5,436 nucleotides of DNA from Comamonadaceae bacterium (GTDB lineage: Bacteria > Pseudomonadota > Gammaproteobacteria > Burkholderiales > Burkholderiaceae), in the NCBI GenBank assembly GCA_947505995.1, contig CANNNB010000166.1, positions 1 through 5,436 on the forward strand. The letters are read 5' to 3'. The notes below the pieces were generated by a model that was given only the letters and a program-made list of their open reading frames with translations, did no database searches and was not told the DNA's origin. Below, piece by piece: positions 1 through 4,551 of the stretch; the stretch's first letter is position 1; every line of letters begins with the position of its first letter. The translations under genes and the position numbers were made by a program.

Positions 1-279
1 AAGTTGGAGACATCCGAAGCTTCTGATGCCATTACCTTGGCTACACTCCGGAAGTTAGCACAGGCATTGGACTGTGAGTTGCAGTACGCGCTTGTTCCTC
101 GAACAAGTCTTTCGCAACAACTCCAAGATCGAGCACACACCATTGCGAAGGAACATTTGCTACCGATCGCACATTCCATGGCGCTTGAAGACCAGGCCGT
201 AAAGGACTCCTTAAACAAGCTTCAATTTGAACTTGCGGTGAAAGAGTTGCTTGAAGGATCTCCTCGCAAATTGTGGTGA
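1..279 (+). CDS. Mobile mystery protein A (XRE-type HTH regulator), C-terminal part
   Basis: The frame is open from the first base of the window to the TGA at 277-279, giving 92 visible residues of a protein whose N-terminus lies off the left edge. The visible part begins in the tail of an XRE/Cro-type helix-turn-helix domain (an ITLATLRKLAQALDCEL stretch). It continues with the conserved YALVPR segment, a helical region containing HSMALEDQ, and the terminal PRKLW. This order is what I know from the mobile mystery protein A family (TIGR02612-type), a DNA-binding partner always paired with the Fic-type protein B. About 60 N-terminal residues, including most of the helix-turn-helix, are inferred to be missing by comparison with the usual family length. 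The downstream Fic gene begins 10 bases after the stop, so the two are almost certainly co-transcribed. By analogy with Fic/antitoxin pairs it may regulate or restrain the Fic protein, but that role is inferred. Confidence 0.85.
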   Translation, partial: KLETSEASDAITLATLRKLAQALDCELQYALVPRTSLSQQLQDRAHTIAKEHLLPIAHSMALEDQAVKDSLNKLQFELAVKELLEGSPRKLW

Positions 280-280
280 G
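275..280 (+). promoter_or_regulatory. Ribosome binding site of the Fic gene
   Basis: GGTGAG overlaps the stop codon of the upstream gene and lies 9 bases before the ATG at 290. It supports 290 as the start over the in-frame TTG at 251, and suggests translational coupling of the two genes. Confidence 0.5.
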
Positions 281-289
281 ATCTGTCAT

Positions 290-877
290 ATGGAATTTCA
301 ATACTCACTGGGGGCCACCCCTCTTGATCCAGATGAGGCGTCAGGCCTAGTGCCTGAGCACATCACAACACAGGCAGACCTCAACGCATGGGAGCAGATC
401 AACATTGCTCTTGGTGACCGATGGGCCGCTCGTCAGAAAAAGCGTGAACTGTTAGATGAAGGCTTTGTGCGCGATTTGCACCGCCAGATGTTTGACAAAA
501 CTTGGCGATGGGCTGGAACGTTTCGTCAGAGCAATAAGAACATCGGCGTCGACTGGATGCAAGTGACAGTCAAATTACGTGACATGCTGGATAACACGCG
601 CCACCAGATTGAAAACCATGTCTTCAGTAAAGATGAGGTGGCAGTGCGTTTTCATCATCAACTTGTACTGATCCATGCATTCCCAAATGGCAACGGCCGT
701 CATGCGCGGTTAATGGCAGACTTATTAATCTTGAGGCTAGGGCGCCCCAGATTGACATGGGGTAGTGGCAGCGTAACACTCAATCCCGTCGATGCGATTC
801 GTGAAAAATATTTGGCCGCATTGCGCGCAGCAGATCAAGGAAAAATCGAAGGGTTGATTGAATTTGCCAGGAGTTAA
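290..877 (+). CDS. Mobile mystery protein B, Fic-domain protein
   Basis: This is a complete 195-residue protein of the mobile mystery protein B type (TIGR02613-like). Residues 129-140 read HAFPNGNGRHAR, the Fic active-site loop HxFx(D/E)GNGRxxR, with catalytic His129 and the GNGR nucleotide-phosphate loop intact. The usual acidic metal ligand is Asn133. Upstream are family hallmarks: GATPLDPDE near the N-terminus, an ITTQADLNAWEQINI stretch, RWAGTFR around residues 73-79 and NKNIGVDW at 82-89, which should form the flap over the active site. Fic proteins transfer AMP or another nucleotide-derived group to target hydroxyls; the target here is unknown. The ATG at 290 is preferred over a TTG at 251 because GATPLDPDE normally lies close to the family N-terminus, and because of the GGTGAG site. 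A clear (S/T)xxxE(G/N) autoinhibitory motif is not visible. The gene probably forms one transcript with the regulator gene before it. Confidence 0.93.
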   Translation: MEFQYSLGATPLDPDEASGLVPEHITTQADLNAWEQINIALGDRWAARQKKRELLDEGFVRDLHRQMFDKTWRWAGTFRQSNKNIGVDWMQVTVKLRDMLDNTRHQIENHVFSKDEVAVRFHHQLVLIHAFPNGNGRHARLMADLLILRLGRPRLTWGSGSVTLNPVDAIREKYLAALRAADQGKIEGLIEFARS

Positions 878-908
878 GGCAAGCAGTAAATCGCCTTAGT
901 CAATCAAC
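853..908. repeat. Compound inverted repeat between converging genes
   Basis: The outer arms GTTGATTGA (853-861) and TCAATCAAC (900-908) are perfect complements of 9 bases. Inside them, TAAGGC (875-880) pairs with GCCTTA (893-898) around a 12-base loop. The structure spans the 3' end of the Fic gene and the short gap before the converging lipoprotein gene. It may stop or stabilise transcripts from either side. There is no T-run on either strand, so it is not a classical intrinsic terminator. Confidence 0.35.
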
Positions 909-1124
909 TCAAGGCGCCTTGTCATCACCCAAGAGCTTTTTCTTTTGCATTTGAAACTCTTCTTCTGTAATGATGTTCTTCTTTTTCAACTCATCTAGCT
1001 TAACAAGCATTGCATACATGTCTTTGAACTTTTCGGAGGTCATTTGAGCTTGACCAGAACTGCCACAGCCGATTAACAACCCAGACACTGCAATTGCGCA
1101 GAGCATCAACTTGATGATTTTCAT
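909..1124 (-). CDS. Small lipoprotein with C-terminal SHOCT domain
   Basis: This is a 71-residue protein. It opens with a basic start (MKIIK) and a hydrophobic stretch, then a lipobox LIGC with the lipidated cysteine at residue 20, so the mature protein should be membrane-anchored outside the cytoplasm. After a short Gly/Ser linker, residues 40-66 (from LVKLDELKKKNIITEEEF to the final LLG) match the SHOCT pattern: a short amphipathic helix pair seen at the C-termini of many unrelated proteins and thought to mediate oligomerisation or docking. The start at 1124 is chosen because GGGGG lies 5 bases upstream. The ATG 12 bases further out lies at the edge of that G-run and would give a poorer signal-peptide start. 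The gene stands alone, convergent with the Fic gene. A perfect 12-base palindrome, CAAGGCGCCTTG (910-921), covers its last codons. Its specific function is unknown. Confidence 0.8.
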   Translation of the reverse strand: MKIIKLMLCAIAVSGLLIGCGSSGQAQMTSEKFKDMYAMLVKLDELKKKNIITEEEFQMQKKKLLGDDKAP

Positions 1125-1129
1125 TCTGA

Positions 1130-1134
1130 CCCCC
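1130..1134 (-). promoter_or_regulatory. Ribosome binding site deciding the lipoprotein start
   Basis: On the minus strand, GGGGG lies 5 bases before the ATG at 1124. It overlaps an alternative in-frame ATG at 1136, which argues against that upstream start. Confidence 0.5.
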
Positions 1135-1145
1135 ATTTAAAACTC

Positions 1146-1172
1146 ATTCAAATGCTGCTTTTACTTTGTCAA
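1146..1172 (-). promoter_or_regulatory. Candidate sigma-70 promoter of the lipoprotein gene
   Basis: The minus strand shows a perfect -35 TTGACA (1172-1167), a 15-base spacer and TTGAAT (1151-1146), a 4/6 match to the -10 box. The spacer is shorter than the preferred 17, and at 17 the hexamer is poor. The -35 box sits inside an interrupted palindrome CTTTGTCAAAG (1164-1174). Transcription would start about 15 bases before the ATG. Confidence 0.4.
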
Positions 1173-1221
1173 AGCATGCTGTAGGAATCAGTTTAACCTT
1201 GAATATGAAAGTATCGATGGC

Positions 1222-1249
1222 TTGAAGATTTCATGCCATGTCCTAGAAT
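1222..1249 (+). promoter_or_regulatory. Candidate sigma-70 promoter of the YkgJ-family gene
   Basis: TTGAAG (1222-1227, 4/6) and TAGAAT (1244-1249, 5/6) are separated by 16 bases. Transcription would start near 1256, leaving a leader of about 15 bases before the TTG start at 1271. Confidence 0.5.
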
Positions 1250-1270
1250 GCAATATTTAGTAGAGCCACA

Positions 1271-1675
1271 TTGAAATCCCCCATCAGCATTGTCGACGTT
1301 GACCGCCCAGAAAGCTGGACACGCTACAAGGCGGGCATGTGCAATACCTGTGCTGCCAACTGCTGCACCATGCCTGTTGAGGTCAAAATGCCAGACCTCA
1401 TTCGCCTGAACTTGGTAGATGCTTTTGAGGCGGAAAACGAAGAGCCCAAACAAATCGCCAAACGCCTCAGCAAGGCTGGCTTAATAGATCACTTCAATTT
1501 TAAAAACAGCATATTTACGCTGGCTAGGCGCAGCAGTGGCGACTGCCAGTTTTTAGATGCCAAAGGCCGGCATTGCACGGTGTATGCCAACCGGCCCACT
1601 ACCTGCAGAACGCACCCACAAGTGGGGCCCAAGCCTGGCTTTTGTCCCTATGGTGCTTTGGCCCAAAGTCGCTAA
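1271..1675 (+). CDS. YkgJ-family cysteine-cluster (zinc/iron-binding) protein
   Basis: This is a 134-residue protein with eight cysteines. The N-terminal cluster CNTCAANCC has Cys24, 27, 31 and 32. The C-terminal half carries Cys92, 102, 112 and 125 in the pattern CQFLDAKGRHC, then RPTTCRTHP, then GFCPY. This is the CxxCxxxCC family (YkgJ/UPF0153, PF03692-type), whose members are thought to bind zinc or an iron-sulfur centre; no enzymatic activity is established for most. The start is TTG at 1271. A stop lies in frame at 1244-1246, no ATG or GTG occurs between, and the next ATG (residue 23) would begin directly at the first cysteine. The ribosome binding site is weak. A plausible promoter lies just upstream, so the gene is probably monocistronic. 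Its stop is one base from the stop of the converging hemerythrin gene. Confidence 0.88.
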   Translation: MKSPISIVDVDRPESWTRYKAGMCNTCAANCCTMPVEVKMPDLIRLNLVDAFEAENEEPKQIAKRLSKAGLIDHFNFKNSIFTLARRSSGDCQFLDAKGRHCTVYANRPTTCRTHPQVGPKPGFCPYGALAQSR

Positions 1676-1691
1676 TTTAAATGTGACTTGG
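1663..1691. repeat. Imperfect inverted repeat centred on the two converging stop codons
   Basis: CCAAAGTC (1663-1670) faces GACTTGG (1685-1691), complementary with one bulged A. The loop contains the palindrome ATTTAAAT (1675-1682), which covers the junction of the two converging stop codons. It may contribute to bidirectional termination; there is no T-run. Confidence 0.3.
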
Positions 1692-2237
1692 AAAATGAGG
1701 CGCATGCCTCATGTGCAAAGACAAGCCCAAAGCAGCCATGTGGTTGCTGTTTCGACCCAAGATTTTTTCGGCCAAAGGCAAGAAAACAGTCTCTTCTGAG
1801 TTGGCATGGGCTTTGTAACGGTTGATCAAAATTTGAAAGTGCACATGGTCTAAGGTGCTTGCACGCCCCTTGATCACATCCTTCAGAGCAGGCTCTATGG
1901 CCATCCATTCACTTTCCATGGCTCTGTGTTCTTGCGTCAAATTCTCAATCAATTGATCCACCTGTTTGCGCTCATCGCCAGGCAAAGCACTGCTTTGAAC
2001 CGCCGGAAAAAGTTCTAACTCTTCCTCTTGGTGATGCGCCTTCATGCCCAGGTGAAAGTAAGCCAAAGCTTCTTGGGCAATTTTCTTGGCAGCAACAGCA
2101 TCGCCCATGACGTGCAGCAGATCTGACAAGCGATCTAAATGATTGAGGATGCCAATGTGGCAATGGCTGAAGTTGGAAATAGGCAGATCTGTATCGACCT
2201 CGTAGTGCTCTGCGGTCATGTTTTCAAATTGAGGCAT
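1677..2237 (-). CDS. Hemerythrin HHE-domain protein
   Basis: This is a 186-residue, largely helical cytoplasmic protein without a signal peptide. It shows the HHE (PF01814-type) four-helix-bundle metal ligand order: His27/His33 in helix 1 (SHCHIGILNHLDRL), HHQEEE at 68-73 (a HxxxE pair), His104 in QEHRAME, and HANSEE from His144 with Glu148 (a second HxxxE). Such proteins hold a di-iron centre that binds oxygen or responds to oxygen, nitric oxide or oxidants. A C-terminal tail of about 25 residues follows the domain. The start at 2237 is chosen because AGGA lies 6 bases upstream; the frame extends 19 codons further to 2294, without support. The gene is divergent from the chemosensory-like cluster and convergent with the YkgJ gene. 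It is not fused to a receptor, so its role (oxygen carrier, sensor or iron handling) cannot be told from the sequence. Confidence 0.9.
   Translation of the reverse strand: MPQFENMTAEHYEVDTDLPISNFSHCHIGILNHLDRLSDLLHVMGDAVAAKKIAQEALAYFHLGMKAHHQEEELELFPAVQSSALPGDERKQVDQLIENLTQEHRAMESEWMAIEPALKDVIKGRASTLDHVHFQILINRYKAHANSEETVFLPLAEKILGRNSNHMAALGLSLHMRHAPHFPSHI
1695..1712. terminator. Hairpin just after the YkgJ gene, candidate bidirectional terminator
   Basis: ATGAGGC (1695-1701) and GCCTCAT (1706-1712) form a perfect 7-base stem around a GCAT loop, 19 bases past the plus-strand stop. The plus strand has no T-run after it. On the minus strand the stem is followed by a short run of T, but there it lies within the last codons of the hemerythrin gene. 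Confidence 0.4.
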
Positions 2238-2507
2238 GGCTTTTCCTAAAATTGCTAAATTCCAACGCATTGAAGTGGCAAACAGCCACGCCACGCACTT
2301 GATGAATGGCCTGTGAATTCACTTTAGGCATTAAGGCACCCCGCATCAAGTTGAAAAAGTGCATTTTTTGCGCCACATCAAAGGACTTGCATTTTTGGAA
2401 ATCAGCTTGTTTTGCAAATGCCGGTGTTACCATGTCAAGCAATGGTTCTCCCAATGATGGGGGGCCCCCAAGAACGCCACGTTCAGTCCTTAAAATGGCG
2501 CGAAACC
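2238..2507. other. Divergent intergenic region, hemerythrin / chemosensory-like cluster
   Basis: No convincing gene lies in these 270 bases; open frames on both strands translate to low-complexity-looking, family-less peptides. A small hairpin, GTGGC-AAACA-GCCAC, lies at 2275-2289 and a GC palindrome, GGGGGCCCCC, at 2460-2469. The region must hold promoters for both divergent genes, but I could not find a clear -35/-10 pair on either strand. Its last 90 bases are in frame with the CheW-like gene (ATG at 2418, 2442, 2454 and 2457), so part of it may be coding. Confidence 0.5.
2244..2247 (-). promoter_or_regulatory. Ribosome binding site of the hemerythrin gene
   Basis: On the minus strand, AGGA lies 6 bases before the ATG at 2237. 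It decides the start over in-frame upstream codons. Confidence 0.6.
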
Positions 2508-2936
2508 ATGTTTGAAAACACAGCTTCTGAATTTGACAACAGGCCACTTTCAAGTGGGCCATTGTTTCAATGGTTAGGCGTGCAATGGCAAGGCACAAAC
2601 TACGCTGTTTCTCTTAACAGCATTTCGGCTGTATTTAAAACAAGCCCAAGCCCTGTTTCAAATTCTATTGACACACAATTAGATGTGGCTGTGCACGACG
2701 GCGCCGTGGTCTTCATGAAGCCTTTTTCTGAATGCTTTGCCACCCCTCCCTCATTTCTTGCATCCAACGAATTGCCCCAATGGGCCATCGTGCTGCATGC
2801 CGCATTGCCCGCCGCCATAGGCTGTCGTGTTCAATCGGTGGTGGGTCCGTTTTGGGCCAAGTCTGGTTTAACGTCCTTAGAGCACGACGGCCAAAATTGG
2901 ACTGTGGTTCACCAATCTGGAGCCTCACATGCTTGA
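2508..2936 (+). CDS. Diverged CheW/PilI-like coupling protein
   Basis: This is a 142-residue protein from the ATG at 2508. After about 20 residues it shows WLGVQWQGTNYAVSLNSISAVF, which fits the first strands of a CheW domain as seen in PilI-type adaptors (a Wlxv...g..y.v.l..i..v pattern). Near the end, IGCRVQSVVGPFW fits the late 'vGl.vd.v.gv' strand, and a final strand (NWTVVHQ) follows. CheW proteins bridge receptors and CheA kinase in the cytoplasm. The usual core 'NVRG...pviDL' is not recognisable here, so the assignment is partly contextual. It overlaps the next gene by 8 bases, and that gene looks like a PilJ-type receptor. The start is uncertain: no good ribosome binding site precedes 2508, and in-frame ATGs occur at 2418, 2442, 2454 and 2457. 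No response-regulator gene precedes it, unlike classical pilGHIJ-chpA order. Confidence 0.6.
   Translation: MFENTASEFDNRPLSSGPLFQWLGVQWQGTNYAVSLNSISAVFKTSPSPVSNSIDTQLDVAVHDGAVVFMKPFSECFATPPSFLASNELPQWAIVLHAALPAAIGCRVQSVVGPFWAKSGLTSLEHDGQNWTVVHQSGASHA
2919..2922 (+). promoter_or_regulatory. Ribosome binding site of the PilJ-like gene
   Basis: GGAG lies 6 bases before the ATG at 2929, inside the end of the CheW-like gene. This supports 2929 as the start and translational coupling across the 8-base overlap. Confidence 0.6.
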
Positions 2937-4551
2937 GGGCAGAAAACTCAGCCTAGAAATGCAGCGCGATGGCAACAGTCGCGTTTGGACCGTTCTTGCC
3001 CTGCTCATTTCATCGGGCTGCATTCTTTTATTGGCCAGTTTGTGGATTGGCTTGGCCATTGTCCCGCCACCGCAAGACAAATCGCAAGACAACATGGCGC
3101 AAGCACACGCCAAAGTTTTGGAAGGCATGGCGCAACTAAAAAGCAGCTTAGCCACCGATCAGACCATCACACCCGAATTGATAATCAACATGGCCCAATG
3201 GGTTCCTGTGCTTGCCGAATTTTCGCAAGCATCTGCCAAAGGCATTCAGGCGCCAGCAGATTCACGTGACCCTCAAATTTGGCCTGGTCGGACCAACCTT
3301 ATTTTGGAAGATCTCAACACCATCATCTTGGCCAAAGAGCCCTTGCTTAACTTCCTGCTCACTCGCGACAATTTGATGGCGCTCTACAAACCCAAGGGCC
3401 CTGTCTCGCCCCAAGCTTCTGCTCCGCTGACTGCGTTCAGAGAGTTCAGCGCTGGAGTTGCAGAGTGGGTCAAGCTCACGCCCTCGTCACCTCCTGACGC
3501 CAAAGCTTCCAAAGTGGCTACCCCACTTACATGGGGTTTGCTGGTTAGTTCACAAAGCCCTTGGCAAAAAATCAATGCCCAAATGGACGCCTTAGAGGGC
3601 GAGGCCAAACTGACCGACAACGCCGCTCAAGTTAAAGCGGCTCAAGCCTTGCTTGGCGCCTTAAACCAAAACAATTTAATTCAAAGCATGCGCGCCACCG
3701 ATGCACAATTGGCCAAGGTGTGGGTGGCTCACGAGCGTTTGCTGGCCTCGCTTGATCAGTTGCCGCCTGCGCCCAAAGTGGTTCTAGCGCCAACGCCTTT
3801 TTCTTGGTCGCAATTGGCTTTTCCAGGCAACCCTGCAGAGGGCTTGATGGGCGCCATGGCCCTTTTGGTCATTGGTCTTTCGGTACACTTGGCGGCGCAC
3901 ATTTCTCGTCAGCAGCATCTGAAAGTCATGTCACAAAAATGGCTTGGTCTTGCCCTCAAACTAGAAAATTCTTTGCGCGATGTCACCCAACCTCTCACGG
4001 CATCTATCAATCAGCAAGAAGAACTGGTGGCCGAATTCAACCGCCTGCTTGAGCAGTCTCGATTGCTTCAACTGGCCCTGAACACACCTTTAGAAACGCC
4101 TCAAAAATCACTTGAAGACCAAGCCTGGAGTGCGGCAGCGCGCATTCAAGCCGATCTAGAAAGTGAACTCATGATCTTGCGAGAAAAGCTGCTGAACATC
4201 CACCTGCAATTTTGCTCAGGAGCCACCCACGAAAACTTGGTGTACGACCTGGCCTTCACCGCAGAAGGCATACAAACTGTATTAACCACAGCTTCCGATT
4301 TGGGCCGTTCATTTGCCATTCTCAAAGAGCACATGCATCAAACAGATGCCACGGGCAATGACCAAGAATTGGTGGCCATGATGTCGCAAATTTCCAATCT
4401 GAAGAATTCTGTCAAACGCATGACCCAACAACTGCGTGAGCTCTCTCACAAATTGCAAGTGGCCGTAGATGACGTGCCAGACGGCAAACGCTTTGACTTG
4501 GTCAACCCTCAATTGACAAATGGGAGGCCCCATGGCAACCCATCAGTTTGA
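2929..4551 (+). CDS. PilJ-like inner-membrane sensor protein without recognisable receptor tip
   Basis: This is a 540-residue protein. Membrane segments lie at about residues 19-45 and 303-324, with a periplasmic region of roughly 255 residues between them and a cytoplasmic part of about 215 residues. The periplasmic region is helical, with two similar-sized halves. The first has QLKSSLATD...WVPVLAEF and NLILEDLNTIILAKEPLLNFLLTRDNL; the second runs from about 165 to 280. This resembles the tandem four-helix modules of PilJ receptors. The cytoplasmic part is predicted coiled coil (about 345-385, 400-430 and 440-512), but the methyl-accepting receptor signature QTNLLALNAAIEAARAGE is absent and no HAMP domain is obvious. 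Only GRSFAIL (459-465) faintly recalls the receptor GRGFAVV. It is shorter than typical PilJ. It probably forms a complex with the flanking CheW-like and ChpA-like proteins. Alternative: an unrelated two-pass coiled-coil membrane protein. Confidence 0.6.
   Translation: MLEGRKLSLEMQRDGNSRVWTVLALLISSGCILLLASLWIGLAIVPPPQDKSQDNMAQAHAKVLEGMAQLKSSLATDQTITPELIINMAQWVPVLAEFSQASAKGIQAPADSRDPQIWPGRTNLILEDLNTIILAKEPLLNFLLTRDNLMALYKPKGPVSPQASAPLTAFREFSAGVAEWVKLTPSSPPDAKASKVATPLTWGLLVSSQSPWQKINAQMDALEGEAKLTDNAAQVKAAQALLGALNQNNLIQSMRATDAQLAKVWVAHERLLASLDQLPPAPKVVLAPTPFSWSQLAFPGNPAEGLMGAMALLVIGLSVHLAAHISRQQHLKVMSQKWLGLALKLENSLRDVTQPLTASINQQEELVAEFNRLLEQSRLLQLALNTPLETPQKSLEDQAWSAAARIQADLESELMILREKLLNIHLQFCSGATHENLVYDLAFTAEGIQTVLTTASDLGRSFAILKEHMHQTDATGNDQELVAMMSQISNLKNSVKRMTQQLRELSHKLQVAVDDVPDGKRFDLVNPQLTNGRPHGNPSV
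4522..4527 (+). promoter_or_regulatory. Ribosome binding site of the ChpA-like gene
   Basis: GGGAGG lies 4 bases before the ATG at 4532, within the last codons of the PilJ-like gene. It is the strongest ribosome binding site of the cluster and fixes the start inside a 20-base gene overlap. Confidence 0.65.

Noticed and set aside
251..289. TTG at 251 as the start of the Fic protein
   Set aside because: It would add 13 residues not expected in the family; the ATG at 290 has a better ribosome binding site and places the conserved GATPLDPDE close to the N-terminus.
1557..1799. Plus-strand open frame of 80 codons overlapping the YkgJ gene end
   Set aside because: It overlaps two well-supported converging genes in other frames and its translation has no family features.
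2351..2379. TTGAAA (2351-2356) as a -35 box for the CheW-like operon
   Set aside because: No acceptable -10 hexamer lies at 16-18 bases spacing; sigma-54 and flagellar sigma-28 patterns were also looked for and not found.
2306..2515. Plus-strand open frame of 69 codons before the CheW-like gene
   Set aside because: The translation has no recognisable domain, and it overlaps the better-supported CheW-like frame. I considered a PilG/PilH-type response regulator here but found no receiver-domain motif.
2219..2520. Inverted 10-base match TGTTTTCAAA (2219-2228) / TTTGAAAACA (2511-2520) on both sides of the divergent region
   Set aside because: Both copies lie in coding sequence and encode similar Phe-Glu-Asn codons near the two start codons; the match is short and probably chance.
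2224..2598. Minus-strand open frame of 124 codons across the divergent region
   Set aside because: It overlaps the hemerythrin start and the CheW-like gene, has no ribosome binding site that I can see, and its translation resembles no family.
3384..3620. Minus-strand open frames inside the PilJ-like gene (for example 3384-3620 and 4146-4334)
   Set aside because: They are shadows of the plus-strand coding frame, without ribosome binding sites or recognisable products.
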